A stretch of DNA of 64,000 nucleotides from Rhodocyclaceae bacterium. GTDB taxonomy: Bacteria > Pseudomonadota > Gammaproteobacteria > Burkholderiales > Rhodocyclaceae. A model generated the notes under the pieces. The model did no database searches, was not told where the DNA came from, and worked only from the letters and a program-made list of their open reading frames with translations. This document shows, piece after piece, positions 24,696-33,108 of the stretch (position 1 is the first letter of the stretch; the number at the start of each line of letters is the position of its first letter). The stretch lies in NCBI GenBank assembly GCA_028714035.1, contig JAQTNA010000013.1, positions 1-64,000 of the forward strand, read 5' to 3'. The position numbers and the translations under genes were made by a program.

Positions 24696-27095
24696 ATGGA
24701 TACCCCTTCGGAAACCCGTCAGGCCACCCTCGATCTGCCGATAGAGGGCATGACCTGTGCGGCCTGCTCGGCGCGCATCGAGAAGACCCTCAACCGCCTG
24801 CCCGGCGTCTCGGCCAGCGTGAATCTCGCCGCCGAGCGGGCCCGCGTGGCGTTCGATCCGGTCCAGGTGGCGCCGGCCAAGGTCCTGGAAACCATACGGA
24901 AAGCCGGTTTCTCGGTGCCGCCCCAGGTGTTGGAACTTGTCCTCACCGGCATGACCTGCGCCGCCTGCTCCGCCCGTATCGAGCGCGTCCTCAACCGCGT
25001 CCCCGGGGTGGAGGCGGCGGTCAACCTCGCCGCCGAGCGGGCCCATGTGCGCTTCACGCCGGGGCTCACCACGCCCGAAGCCTTGATTCAGGCGGTGAAG
25101 AAGGCCGGTTTCGGCGCCAGCCTGGTCACCGGTGACTCCCATGCCGAGGAGAAGGCGAGGAAGGCCGCGGCCTACAAGGCCGAGATCAGGGTCTTCGCCA
25201 TCTCGGCGCTGCTTACCCTGCCGCTCCTGGCGCAGATGCTGGTCATGTTCGGCGGCCACGGCGCTCACGAAGAACTCCTGCCACGCTGGCTGCAATTAGC
25301 CCTGGCCACTCCCGTCCAGTTCTGGATAGGGCGGCGCTTCTATAGTGGTGCCTGGCATTCCCTCCGGGGCGGTAGCGGCAATATGGACGTGCTGGTGGCG
25401 ATGGGCACGAGCATGGCCTATCTCTACTCCCTGGTGGTGACGCTTGGTGGCCTGGAACATCAGCACGTGTATTTCGAGGCCTCCGCCACGGTCATCACCC
25501 TGGTGCTCATGGGCAAGCTCCTGGAGGCGCGGGCCAAGGCGCGCACCCAGTCCGCCATCGAGGCCCTGATCCGGCTCCAGCCCCAGACCGCCTGGGTGGA
25601 GAAGGACGGCGGCCTGACCGAAGTGCCCGTGGGCATACTCCTGCCCGGCGACCGTTTCGTGGTGCGTGCCGGTGACGCGGTGCCGGTGGATGGTGAGATC
25701 GTGGAGGGCAACTCCAGCGTGAACGAGGCCATGCTCACCGGCGAATCCATGCCCGTGGGCAAGGGTCCGGCGGACAAGGTGTTCGCGGCCACCCTGAACG
25801 GCCAGGGCCTGCTGCGCTGCCAGGCGACCGGGGTGGGCAGCGCCACGCTCCTGGCCGGCATCATCCGCATGGTGGGAGAGGCCCAGGGGTCGAAGGCGCC
25901 GGTGCAGCGCCTGGCGGACAAGATCGCCGCCGTGTTCGTGCCCGTCGTGGGCCTGGTGGCTTTGCTTACCTTTGCCGGCTGGTGGTTTTTCTCGGGGGAT
26001 TTCACCACCGCCATGGTGAATGCCGTGGCGGTGCTGGTCATCGCCTGCCCCTGCGCCCTGGGCCTGGCTACCCCCACCGCCATCATGGTGGGTACGGGCC
26101 GCGCCGCGGCTTACGGCATCCTGGTGAAGAACGCGGCGGCCCTGGAACTGGCGGAGAAGGTACAGGTGCTGGCGGTGGACAAGACGGGCACCCTGACGGA
26201 AGGTCGTCCCGTCGTCGCCGACATCCTGCCCGCCCAGGGCGTGCCGGCCGCGGAACTGCTGCGGCTCGCCGCCGGCCTGGAGCAGGGCAGCGGCCATCCC
26301 CTGGCCCTCGCCATCCTTGCCCGTGCCGCCGCCGATGGCCTGGCGCTGCCTCCCCTGGCCAGCCTTACCACCCATCCGGGCAAGGGTCTGGAGGGCGAGG
26401 TGGAAGGCCAGTCCTGTTTCCTGGGTTCGCCGGAATTTCTGGGGGAAAGGGGGTTGGCCGCCGACCCCGCTGCCCTCGCTTCCCTCCAGTCGGCGGGCAA
26501 GACCGTGGTGGCCGTGGCTTGCGGCAGCCGGCTGCTGGGCCTGATCGCCGTCGCGGACACCTTGCGGGACAGTTCCTGCCGTGCCATCGGCCGGCTGCGG
26601 GACCGGGGCATAGGCGTCATCATGCTTACCGGGGACAATCCGGCCACGGCCCGGGCCATCGCGGCGGTGGCGGGCATCAGCGATTTCCGCGCCGGCATCC
26701 TGCCCGGGGACAAGGGCCTGGCGGTAGCGGAACTGAAGGCCTCCGGCCGCTGTGTGGCCATGGCGGGGGACGGCATCAACGACGCGCCGGCTCTGGCGGC
26801 CTCCGACGTGGGCTTCGCCATCGGCGCCGGCTCGGACGTGGCCATCGAGGCCGCGGACATTACCCTCATGAAGGACGACCTGAACGGGGTGGTGGACGCC
26901 ATAGACCTGTCCCGCGCCACCTTGAGGAAGATCAGGCAAAATCTGTTCTTTGCCTTCATCTACAACGTGCTGGGCATTCCGCTCGCGGCGCTGGGCATGT
27001 TGAACCCGGTCATCGCCGGTGCCGCCATGGCCATGAGTTCCGTGTCGGTGGTGAGCAACTCCCTGCTGCTCCGGCGCTGGAAACCGGGGAAGTGA
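24696..27095 (+). CDS. copA: Copper-exporting P-type ATPase
   Basis: Inner-membrane P1B-1 ATPase that pumps Cu(I) out of the cytoplasm. 799 residues: two N-terminal heavy-metal domains (MTCAAC with Cys21/Cys24 and again Cys88/Cys91), eight helices, the channel motif CPC at 451-453, phosphorylated Asp495 in DKTGTLTEG, and GDGINDAPAL. The start at ATG 24696 is used; the frame runs back to 24624 through the repeat and looks artificial. CopZ follows, which supports copper specificity. Distinct from ccoI at 6162, which has a different N terminus. Confidence 0.95.
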   Translation: MDTPSETRQATLDLPIEGMTCAACSARIEKTLNRLPGVSASVNLAAERARVAFDPVQVAPAKVLETIRKAGFSVPPQVLELVLTGMTCAACSARIERVLNRVPGVEAAVNLAAERAHVRFTPGLTTPEALIQAVKKAGFGASLVTGDSHAEEKARKAAAYKAEIRVFAISALLTLPLLAQMLVMFGGHGAHEELLPRWLQLALATPVQFWIGRRFYSGAWHSLRGGSGNMDVLVAMGTSMAYLYSLVVTLGGLEHQHVYFEASATVITLVLMGKLLEARAKARTQSAIEALIRLQPQTAWVEKDGGLTEVPVGILLPGDRFVVRAGDAVPVDGEIVEGNSSVNEAMLTGESMPVGKGPADKVFAATLNGQGLLRCQATGVGSATLLAGIIRMVGEAQGSKAPVQRLADKIAAVFVPVVGLVALLTFAGWWFFSGDFTTAMVNAVAVLVIACPCALGLATPTAIMVGTGRAAAYGILVKNAAALELAEKVQVLAVDKTGTLTEGRPVVADILPAQGVPAAELLRLAAGLEQGSGHPLALAILARAAADGLALPPLASLTTHPGKGLEGEVEGQSCFLGSPEFLGERGLAADPAALASLQSAGKTVVAVACGSRLLGLIAVADTLRDSSCRAIGRLRDRGIGVIMLTGDNPATARAIAAVAGISDFRAGILPGDKGLAVAELKASGRCVAMAGDGINDAPALAASDVGFAIGAGSDVAIEAADITLMKDDLNGVVDAIDLSRATLRKIRQNLFFAFIYNVLGIPLAALGMLNPVIAGAAMAMSSVSVVSNSLLLRRWKPGK

Positions 27096-27106
27096 TAAAC
27101 CAGGGG

Positions 27107-27127
27107 CTAGAGACTAGAGACTAGGGA
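27107..27127 (+). repeat. Three heptamers between copA and copZ
   Basis: CTAGAGA, CTAGAGA, CTAGGGA in tandem, 12 bases after the copA stop codon. Same unit length as the other heptamer arrays but another sequence, and without an inverted partner. Confidence 0.65.
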
Positions 27128-27148
27128 AATCAGAGTGAGGAGAATGGA

Positions 27149-27349
27149 ATGGAAACCGTGGTGAAAGTAGGCGGCATGAAGTGTGGCGGCTGTGTGAAGA
27201 GCGTGACTGGCGTCTTGTCTGAACTGCCCGACGTGCAGAAGGTGGAGGTTTCCCTGGAGCAGAACGAGGCGCGGGTGGAGCATGGCGCGGGCTGTAGCCT
27301 GGAAGCCATCCGGGCGGCCATCGAGGACGCGGGTTTCGACGCCCTGTGA
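27149..27349 (+). CDS. copZ: Copper chaperone, heavy-metal-associated domain
   Basis: 66-residue single HMA domain that should carry Cu(I) to CopA. The metal site is MKCGGC (Cys12, Cys15) at the usual place; the predicted fold is beta-alpha-beta-beta-alpha-beta. GTGAGGAG precedes the ATG. Directly downstream of copA, probably in one operon. The second position of the motif is Lys rather than the common Thr; this is seen in other CopZ-like proteins. Confidence 0.9.
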   Translation: METVVKVGGMKCGGCVKSVTGVLSELPDVQKVEVSLEQNEARVEHGAGCSLEAIRAAIEDAGFDAL

Positions 27350-27359
27350 CGACAAGGGC

Positions 27360-27728
27360 TCACAGCACCACGAATACCTCCATCAGGATGCGCCGCCAGG
27401 GGTTGCGGTGGGGCAGGAGTTTTGCGATCCGGGCTTCCACCCGGGCGCCGCGATCCATTTCCTCGGCCACCGCGCCGTTCTCGGCCCGGGGCAGGTAACC
27501 CAGCTTGGTGCCGCGCCATTCCACCCGGACGGCCTTGGTATCGTGGGCATTGGCCGGCTCCCGCACCAGGGTCAGTCGGTCGCCTTCCTTCATCTCCCGC
27601 CACAGGTCTTCCCCGGCGTAGTACTGGAAGCCCGCCAGGGGCGAACTCTGTACCAGCAGTTTCACGGACTGGGCCTGGGCGCTGCCGACGGCGAGCGCGG
27701 CGAACAGCAGAAGCAGCCTAATCCGCAT
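27360..27728 (-). CDS. Secreted HIRAN-domain protein
   Basis: 122-residue protein with an N-terminal signal peptide (RLLLLFAALAVGSAQA, cleavage around residue 19-20) followed by a HIRAN domain (FQYYAGEDLW, LVREPANAHDTKAV, GTKLGYLPR). HIRAN domains in helicases bind 3' DNA ends; a periplasmic version must do something else, which is not known. Its start overlaps the yraN stop (ATGCGGATTAG), so the two are co-translated. Confidence 0.85.
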   Translation of the reverse strand: MRIRLLLLFAALAVGSAQAQSVKLLVQSSPLAGFQYYAGEDLWREMKEGDRLTLVREPANAHDTKAVRVEWRGTKLGYLPRAENGAVAEEMDRGARVEARIAKLLPHRNPWRRILMEVFVVL

Positions 27729-28101
27729 CGAAGGCCCCCTTGACCCACTCTATGGCCTCGGGAGCCGGGCGATCCATGAGCACGGCATCGAAGCGGCAGG
27801 GGCATTCGGGCTTGCCGGACAGCCAGTGCCGGGCGGCCTGGATCAGGCGGCGGCGTTTGGCCGGAGTGATGCTGGCCGCGGCGCCGCCATGTTCGGCGTC
27901 AGACCGCAGGCGCACTTCCACGAACACCACCGTGTCCCCGTCCCGGCACACCAGATCCACCTCGCCGCCCCGGCAGCGATGGTTCCGCTCCAGCAGCTTC
28001 AAGCCCCGTCGCTGGAGGAATTCAGCCGCCAGATCCTCGGCACGGGCGCCCGGCGCGGCGGACATCACAGGCTCGTGGCGCAGGAAAGAGAACAGGCCCA
28101 T
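27718..28101 (-). CDS. yraN: YraN / UPF0102 family endonuclease-like protein
   Basis: 127-residue protein with the restriction-endonuclease-like fold of the YraN family. Core residues seen: E in GARAEDLAAEFL, RCRGGEVDLVCRDGDTVVFVEV (E-x-D and E-x-K-type positions; the usual Lys is Arg, VEVRLR). The role is unclear; links to DNA processing have been proposed for the family. Start 28101 is used, with 28065 possible. It diverges from rsmI, its common neighbour in proteobacteria. Confidence 0.9.
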   Translation of the reverse strand: MGLFSFLRHEPVMSAAPGARAEDLAAEFLQRRGLKLLERNHRCRGGEVDLVCRDGDTVVFVEVRLRSDAEHGGAAASITPAKRRRLIQAARHWLSGKPECPCRFDAVLMDRPAPEAIEWVKGAFDAD

Positions 28102-28137
28102 GATTGAGTTTCGGGTAGAAGTTGGCACAATGCCGGC

Positions 28138-29016
28138 ATGGATCAAGATACGGAAGTTGCGGCGGCCGCGGGTGGCATGACCGGTGCATTATATGTGGTC
28201 GCCACCCCCCTGGGGAATCTGGCGGACATCACCCTGCGCGCCCTGGAAACCCTGCGGGGGGCGGATCTCATTGCCGCCGAGGACACTCGCCACAGCCGGC
28301 ACCTGCTCCAGGCTCACGGCATCGGCACGAAGCTCCTGGCGGTGCACGAGCACAACGAGGCCGGCGCCGCGCCCCGCATCCTGGAGCGCTTGCGTGCCGG
28401 GGAGAAGGTGGCCTTGATCACGGATGCCGGCACGCCCTGTATCTCGGATCCGGGTTCGCGCCTGGTGGCGGCGGTGCAGGGGGCCGGTTTTCCCGTCATC
28501 CCCCTGCCCGGGCCGAACGCCGCCATCGCCGCGCTTTCCGCTTCCGGCCTGGACGTGCCCCATTTTCTCTTCCATGGCTTCCTGCCGACCAAGCCCACCG
28601 CCCGGCGCCATGCCATCGAGGGGCTGAAGGCAGTCCGGGCCGTTCTGGTCTTCTACGAGGCGCCGCACCGGGTGATCGAGACGGTGGCGGACCTGGCCGC
28701 CGTGTTGGAGCCGGAACGGGAAATCGTGCTGGCCCGGGAACTCACCAAGCTGTTCGAAACCATCGCCAGGATGCCCCTGTCGGAGGCTCTCGCCTGGATC
28801 AATGCCGATGCCAACCGTTCCCGGGGCGAATTCGTCCTCATCGTCTCCGCCCCGCCTGCTGCCGAAGGCCTGGACCCCGAGGCCGAGCGGGTGCTGAAGT
28901 TGTTGCTGGAAGAAGGCCTGCCGGTGAAGCAGGCGGTCAAGCTCGCCACCGGAATCACCGGCGCGGCCAAGAATGCCCTCTACCAGAGGGCGCTGGAAAT
29001 CGGCCGGGAAGGATGA
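28138..29016 (+). CDS. rsmI: 16S rRNA (cytidine-1402 2'-O) methyltransferase
   Basis: Cytoplasmic SAM-dependent enzyme that methylates the 2'-O of C1402 in the decoding centre of 16S rRNA. 292 residues, tetrapyrrole-methylase fold: LYVVATPLGNLADIT at the N terminus, AEDTRHSRHLL, SDAGTP-type loop (TDAGTPCISDPG) and PGPNA. The N terminus before GALYVV is about ten residues longer than usual. Divergent from yraN, with rnpB and the mraZ cluster downstream, a conserved order. Confidence 0.96.
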   Translation: MDQDTEVAAAAGGMTGALYVVATPLGNLADITLRALETLRGADLIAAEDTRHSRHLLQAHGIGTKLLAVHEHNEAGAAPRILERLRAGEKVALITDAGTPCISDPGSRLVAAVQGAGFPVIPLPGPNAAIAALSASGLDVPHFLFHGFLPTKPTARRHAIEGLKAVRAVLVFYEAPHRVIETVADLAAVLEPEREIVLARELTKLFETIARMPLSEALAWINADANRSRGEFVLIVSAPPAAEGLDPEAERVLKLLLEEGLPVKQAVKLATGITGAAKNALYQRALEIGREG

Positions 29017-29091
29017 CCCGGCGCAGCCGGCTGGTAGACTGAGAGGGCTTCCCGCCTGTCTTTCCGGCCGTTCAACAAGGATATGCCCATC

Positions 29092-30126
29092 ATGACCTCT
29101 CTCACCCTGACCCAACCCGACGACTGGCATCTGCATCTGCGTGACGGCGAAGCCCTCGCCGCCGTGCTGCCGGACACCGCCCGGCGCTTCGGCCGCGCCA
29201 TCGTCATGCCCAACCTGCGCCCACCCGTGACCACGGTGGAGATGGCCGCGGCCTACCGGGAGCGCATCCTGGCCGCATTGCCGGGGGGGCTCAAGTTCGA
29301 ACCCCTCATGACGTTATATCTCACCGACAACACCCCTCCGGCGGAGATCGAACGGGCGGTGGCATCGGGTTTCGTGCATGCGGTGAAGTATTACCCGGCC
29401 GGCGCCACGACCAATTCCGATTCGGGCGTGACATCGGTTGAGCGGACCCATGACACCCTGGCGCGCATGGAGGAGTTGGGACTGCCGCTCCTGGTACATG
29501 GCGAGGTGACAAATGCTGACGTGGATATCTTCGATCGCGAGCGCGTCTTTATTGATCGCGTGCTGGCGCCGGTTCTCGCGCGCTTCCCGCGCCTGCGTCT
29601 CGTCCTCGAACACATCACCACCGCGGACGGGGCGCAATTCGTGAGGGAGGCCGGGCCCGGCGTTGCCGCGACCATCACGGCGCACCACCTGCTCCTGAAC
29701 CGCAACGCCATTTTCGCGGGCGGCATCCGGCCGCATCATTACTGCCTGCCGGTGCTGAAGCGGGAACGTCACCGGGAGGAACTGGTGGCGGCGGCCATCT
29801 CGGGGAATCCCAAGTTCTTTCTCGGCACGGATTCGGCCCCCCATGCCCGGTTGACCAAGGAGGCGGCCTGCGGCTGTGCCGGCTGTTATACGGCGCATGC
29901 CGGCATCGAGTTGTATGCGGAGGCCTTCGAGCAGGCGGGGGCGCTGGACAGGCTGGAAGCTTTCGCCAGCCACTTCGGCGCCGACTTTTATGGTCTGCCC
30001 AGGAATACGGATACCATCACCCTGGCCAAGGAGGACTGGGCCGTGCCGGCGACGCAGCCTTATGCCGGCGGCGATACCCTGGTGCCGCTGCGCGCCGGGG
30101 AAACGGTGGGTTGGAAACTGTTGTAG
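29092..30126 (+). CDS. pyrC: Dihydroorotase
   Basis: Zinc enzyme of pyrimidine synthesis that cyclises carbamoyl aspartate to dihydroorotate. 344 residues, E. coli PyrC type. Metal-site residues: HLH in [10 protein letters not shown], the carboxylated Lys in [13 protein letters not shown], His in LLVHGEV and EHITT, and Asp in [10 protein letters not shown] 29092 gives the usual N terminus; ATG 29083 is only two bases from AAGG and less likely. Its TAG stop codon is the first part of a GTAGGTCGG repeat. Confidence 0.96.
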   Translation: MTSLTLTQPDDWHLHLRDGEALAAVLPDTARRFGRAIVMPNLRPPVTTVEMAAAYRERILAALPGGLKFEPLMTLYLTDNTPPAEIERAVASGFVHAVKYYPAGATTNSDSGVTSVERTHDTLARMEELGLPLLVHGEVTNADVDIFDRERVFIDRVLAPVLARFPRLRLVLEHITTADGAQFVREAGPGVAATITAHHLLLNRNAIFAGGIRPHHYCLPVLKRERHREELVAAAISGNPKFFLGTDSAPHARLTKEAACGCAGCYTAHAGIELYAEAFEQAGALDRLEAFASHFGADFYGLPRNTDTITLAKEDWAVPATQPYAGGDTLVPLRAGETVGWKLL

Positions 30127-30145
30127 GTCGGATTCCAATCCGACA
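30124..30145 (+). repeat. GTAGGTCGG hairpin repeat at the pyrC stop codon
   Basis: GTAGGTCGGATTCCAATCCG starts at 30124; TCGGATT pairs with AATCCGA. Same family as 5575-5670. The TAG in it is the pyrC stop codon. Confidence 0.7.
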
Positions 30146-30166
30146 TGCCTATTCTGGAGAACGGAC

Positions 30167-30580
30167 GTGACAAGAGGAACGATCATCAAACTGGCCGCCG
30201 TGCTTGCCGCGGGCGCGCTGCTCTCCGGTTGCGAGAATGACGCCGCATCCTTCATGTTGGATGGCAAGGATCATGCTCTGACCCTGTTGCGGGAGCAGCC
30301 CTATTTCTGGAGCGACAACGCCAATCTGGAGCTGGTGGTGGCCCGCTTGCCCGACTGCCAGCGGCGCCTGCCGATGAAGCCCGCGCCCTTGCCCCAGGCC
30401 CAGGTCTCCATCTACGAGGTCGTCCCCACCCAGTACCAGGTGCAGCAGGGCAAGAACTGGTATCTGGCGGAAACCCAGGGTTGCACCCTGCAAACCCTTT
30501 CCGCCCCCCCCGAAACCCCCGGCAAACTGCTGGGCACCTTCGATCGCAAGGACGGAAAGCTGCGCTTCCTGGCGAAATAG
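30167..30580 (+). CDS. Hypothetical lipoprotein, 137 aa
   Basis: Begins with GTG (GGAG eight bases before) and has a lipoprotein signal: hydrophobic stretch 7-19 and lipobox LLSGC with Cys22. After Cys is ENDA, so sorting to the outer membrane is plausible. The mature part is about 115 residues with three further Cys; I do not recognise a family. It lies between pyrC and rnpB and may share the pyrC transcript. Confidence 0.8.
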   Translation: MTRGTIIKLAAVLAAGALLSGCENDAASFMLDGKDHALTLLREQPYFWSDNANLELVVARLPDCQRRLPMKPAPLPQAQVSIYEVVPTQYQVQQGKNWYLAETQGCTLQTLSAPPETPGKLLGTFDRKDGKLRFLAK

Positions 30581-30603
30581 CAGCCGTTGTCTCTCGTTAC
30601 CCC

Positions 30604-30609
30604 TATAAT
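30604..30609 (+). promoter_or_regulatory. -10 element of rnpB
   Basis: TATAAT, seven bases before the first paired base of RNase P RNA (30617). No good -35 hexamer at 17 bases was seen. Confidence 0.6.
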
Positions 30610-30616
30610 CCGCCCC

Positions 30617-30993
30617 GGAAGTTCGCCAGGCAGTCGCTGGGGGCGTTTTCGCCCCTGGAGGAAAGTCCGGGCCCCATAGAGCAGGATGCTGGCTAACGGC
30701 CAGGCGTTATAAGCAGCGGTTTCGGCCGCTGCCCAAGGCGACGGAAAGTGCAACAGAGAGCAAACCGCCGATGGCCTCGCAAGGGGATCAGGCAAGGGTG
30801 AAACGGCGAGGTAAGAGCTCACCGCGGACGTGGCGACACGGACGGCACGGTAAACCCCATCCGGGGCAAGGCCAAATAGGGAAGCGATAGCGTTGCTCGC
30901 GCTGCTTCCGGGTAGGCTGCTAGAGCGTCGCGGTAACGCGCCGCCCAGAGGAATGACTGTCCACGACAGAACCCGGCTTATCGGCGAACTTCC
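30617..30993 (+). ncRNA. rnpB: RNase P RNA, type A
   Basis: Catalytic RNA that trims the 5' ends of tRNA precursors. The ends pair as helix P1: GGAAGTTCGCC (30617-30627) with GGCGAACTTCC (30983-30993). Conserved cores are visible: GAGGAAAGTCCGGGC near the 5' end, AACAGAGAGCAA-type and GGTAAGAGCTCACC stretches in the middle, and ACAGAACCCGGCTTA near the 3' end. Length of about 377 nt is typical. Transcription may extend a few bases past P1. Confidence 0.96.
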
Positions 30994-31017
30994 ACTTCCC
31001 GGTTTTATATAGTCGCG

Positions 31018-31078
31018 TAGCGACTCACTGCGCTCCCCTCGCCCACCTGCGGCGGGAGAGGGGCGGGGAGGTGAGGGG
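31018..31078 (-). repeat. GC-rich palindromic repeat, copy C, after rnpB
   Basis: Read on the minus strand it gives CCCCTCACCTCCCC, GCCCCTCTCCCGCC, then GGTGGGCGAGGGGAGCGC and GAGTCGCTA, matching copy A in hsdR (which also continues to GAGTCGCT) and copy B in murD. Here it is intergenic, between rnpB and the mraZ leader. Confidence 0.8.
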
Positions 31079-31105
31079 AAACGGGCATGACTTTCATGCC
31101 TGTTT
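31079..31105 (+). terminator. Terminator-like hairpin downstream of rnpB
   Basis: AAACGGGCATGA (31079-31090) and TCATGCCTGTTT (31094-31105) form a 12-bp stem with one G-T pair and a three-base loop. It ends in TTT, so termination is plausible but weak. It follows directly on the GC-rich repeat. Confidence 0.6.
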
Positions 31106-31333
31106 CAGAGGCGCTCTCGTCGCCCCGGTCGGTCAGGATCTACCTGAACGGCGCCTTCTGCTCCACTTTCTCCCACTCGGCGCCGAGGCCCGGCTCCGGG
31201 CTGTCCGTTGTTCATATTCCACTTTCGGTTTCATTTCTATCTCCTTTGATTTTAAAGGGATATTTTCTCGCTAATTTCTGTCGCAAAGCGCCGCTAAGTC
31301 TTTGTCTCCATTGGAAAATTCCTGAAAAATGGC
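31106..31333. other. mraZ upstream region, no gene seen
   Basis: About 230 bases without a supported gene. The part from about 31215 to 31330 is strikingly AT-rich for this genome (for example TTTGATTTTAAAGGGATATT), as expected for a strong promoter region feeding the division cluster. Confidence 0.6.
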
Positions 31334-31361
31334 TTGACCGGAGGTGTGTTTCTGCTCTAAA
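31334..31361 (+). promoter_or_regulatory. Promoter of the mraZ/dcw cluster
   Basis: -35 TTGACC (31334-31339) and -10 TCTAAA (31356-31361) with a 16-base spacer, start near 31368. MraZ sites follow directly, so the product can repress its own promoter. Confidence 0.7.
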
Positions 31362-31390
31362 GTGGGAATTAGTGGAGAAAAGTGGGAGAA
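31361..31390 (+). promoter_or_regulatory. Three MraZ operator repeats
   Basis: AGTGGGAATT, AGTGGAGAAA and AGTGGGAGAA in tandem, each 10 bp, one helical turn apart. The GTGG(G/A) core on a 10-bp period is the known MraZ binding pattern. A further GTGGGAATG sits at the mraZ start codon. Confidence 0.85.
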
Positions 31391-31424
31391 AATGGCTTCT
31401 ACCGCGCTCTCCGTGGAGGTGGGA

Positions 31425-31871
31425 ATGTTTCAAGGTGCGGCGGCGCTGAGTCTCGATGCCAAAGGCAGGTTGGCCATTCCGGCCCGGCATCGCGACGCCC
31501 TGACGGTGGCCGCCGCCGGTTCCCTGGTGCTCACCGCCCACCCCCACCGTTGTCTTCTTCTCTATCCCCAGCCCGAGTGGGAACCGATCCGGGACCGGGT
31601 TCTCGCCGGTTCCAGCCTGGAAAAGCAATCCGCGCTGTTGAAGCGCCTCCTCGTGGGCTTTGCCCGGGAGGAAGAGATGGATGCGGCCGGGCGCCTCCTG
31701 ATCGCCCCGGAGTTGCGGCAATTCGCCCAGATGGACAAGCAGGTCTGGCTGGTCGGCCAGGGAAATCACTTCGAGCTGTGGTCGGATGCCGGCTGGCAGA
31801 AGCAGCAGGAAGCGATCTTTGCCCTGGGTGATGACCTGATGCCCCCCGGCATGGAAAGCCTGTCCCTGTGA
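31425..31871 (+). CDS. mraZ: Transcriptional regulator MraZ
   Basis: DNA-binding AbrB-like protein that represses the division and cell-wall cluster it heads. 148 residues with two repeats of the fold ([15 protein letters not shown] and [17 protein letters not shown]). ATG 31425 is chosen: GTGGAGG precedes it and [11 protein letters not shown] is the family N terminus. ATG 31392 and the longer open frame overlap the operator repeats and are less likely. Overlaps rsmH by four bases. Confidence 0.94.
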   Translation: MFQGAAALSLDAKGRLAIPARHRDALTVAAAGSLVLTAHPHRCLLLYPQPEWEPIRDRVLAGSSLEKQSALLKRLLVGFAREEEMDAAGRLLIAPELRQFAQMDKQVWLVGQGNHFELWSDAGWQKQQEAIFALGDDLMPPGMESLSL

Positions 31872-32824
31872 CCGCTGAGGTTCTCGATGCGGCCGACCTG
31901 CACGTGACCGTGCTCCTGGCGGAAGCGGTAGAGGCTTTGGCGGTTGATCCGGAGGGCGTCTACGTGGACGCCACGTTCGGCCGGGGCGGTCATAGCCGGG
32001 CGATCCTGGCGCGGCTCGGGGATCGTGGACGCCTCATCGCACTGGACAGGGATCCGCGGGCGGTGGCGGCGGGCGACGCGATCGCGGACGCTCGCCTGAA
32101 CCTGGTTCATGCCCCCTTCAGCGAGTTGTCCCAGGTGTTGGCGGCACAGGGGATTTCGGCTGTGGACGGAATTCTGTTCGATCTGGGGGTGTCTTCGCCC
32201 CAGCTGGATGAGGCGGAGCGGGGATTCAGTTTCAGGTTCGATGCGCCCCTGGATATGCGCATGGATACGAGTAGCGGTGAGACGGCGGGCGAGTGGCTGG
32301 CGCGGGCCAGTGTCAGGGAAATCACGGAGGTCTTGAGGAATTATGGCGAAGAACGGTTTGCTTATGAGATTGCAAAGGCGATTGTTGCTGGTCGCGACGG
32401 GGAGGATCCCCAGCCTGTCGCAACTACACGACAACTTGCCACCCTCGTTGCGGCGACCGTGCGCACCCGGGAACCGGGTCAGCATCCCGCGACGCGTACG
32501 TTTCAAGCCCTGCGCATCCACGTCAATCAGGAGCTTGAGGAGCTGTCGCTAGCCTTGCCCCAGGCCATGCAGGCTCTCAAGCCCGGTGGCCGGCTGGCGG
32601 TGATCAGCTTTCATTCCCTTGAAGACCGCATCGTGAAGCGCTTCCTGCGCGCCGAGGAGAAGCCGGACAACCTGCCGGCGAGGCTGCCGCTACGCGCGTC
32701 CGAACTGCCTCAGCCGCGCGTGAAGGTGCTCGGCAAGGCCATGAAGCCGTCTCAGGCGGAAGTGGCGGCCAACCCGCGGGCGCGCAGCGCCGTGCTGCGG
32801 GTCGCGGAAAAGCTGGGGGCGTAG
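31868..32824 (+). CDS. rsmH: 16S rRNA (cytosine-1402 N4) methyltransferase
   Basis: SAM-dependent enzyme that methylates N4 of C1402, the same nucleotide that RsmI (28138) modifies on the ribose. 318 residues, normal length. SAM motif [11 protein letters not shown], then DRDPRAV and [15 protein letters not shown]; the C terminus has [15 protein letters not shown] start overlaps the mraZ stop (GTGA). Confidence 0.96.
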   Translation: MTAEVLDAADLHVTVLLAEAVEALAVDPEGVYVDATFGRGGHSRAILARLGDRGRLIALDRDPRAVAAGDAIADARLNLVHAPFSELSQVLAAQGISAVDGILFDLGVSSPQLDEAERGFSFRFDAPLDMRMDTSSGETAGEWLARASVREITEVLRNYGEERFAYEIAKAIVAGRDGEDPQPVATTRQLATLVAATVRTREPGQHPATRTFQALRIHVNQELEELSLALPQAMQALKPGGRLAVISFHSLEDRIVKRFLRAEEKPDNLPARLPLRASELPQPRVKVLGKAMKPSQAEVAANPRARSAVLRVAEKLGA

Positions 32825-32826
32825 CC

Positions 32827-33108
32827 ATGGTGCGCATCCATATCCTGCTCGCCCTGCTTTGCGTGGCCTGTGCCCTGGGCGTGGTGGCCTCCCAGCACAA
32901 GGCCAGGAAGCTTTACGCCGAGCTGGAGCGGGAGCAGGAGCACATGCGCCAACTGGAAATTGAGTGGGGCCAACTCCAGATCGAGCAGAGTACTCTGGCT
33001 GCCCACGGCCGCGTGGAAGTCATGGCGCGGGGTGACTTGCAGATGGTGACGCCGGTTCCGGGCATGGTTTTGTCTCTGGAGCCGCGTGCTAGCGGGGCGC
33101 AGCCGTGA
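32827..33108 (+). CDS. ftsL: Cell division protein FtsL
   Basis: Small bitopic division protein that forms a complex with FtsB and FtsQ and activates FtsWI. 93 residues: one membrane helix at about 4-22, then a periplasmic coiled coil (KLYAELEREQEHMRQLEIEW). Position between rsmH and ftsI is diagnostic because the sequence is poorly conserved. Two bases separate it from rsmH; it overlaps ftsI by four. Confidence 0.92.
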   Translation: MVRIHILLALLCVACALGVVASQHKARKLYAELEREQEHMRQLEIEWGQLQIEQSTLAAHGRVEVMARGDLQMVTPVPGMVLSLEPRASGAQP

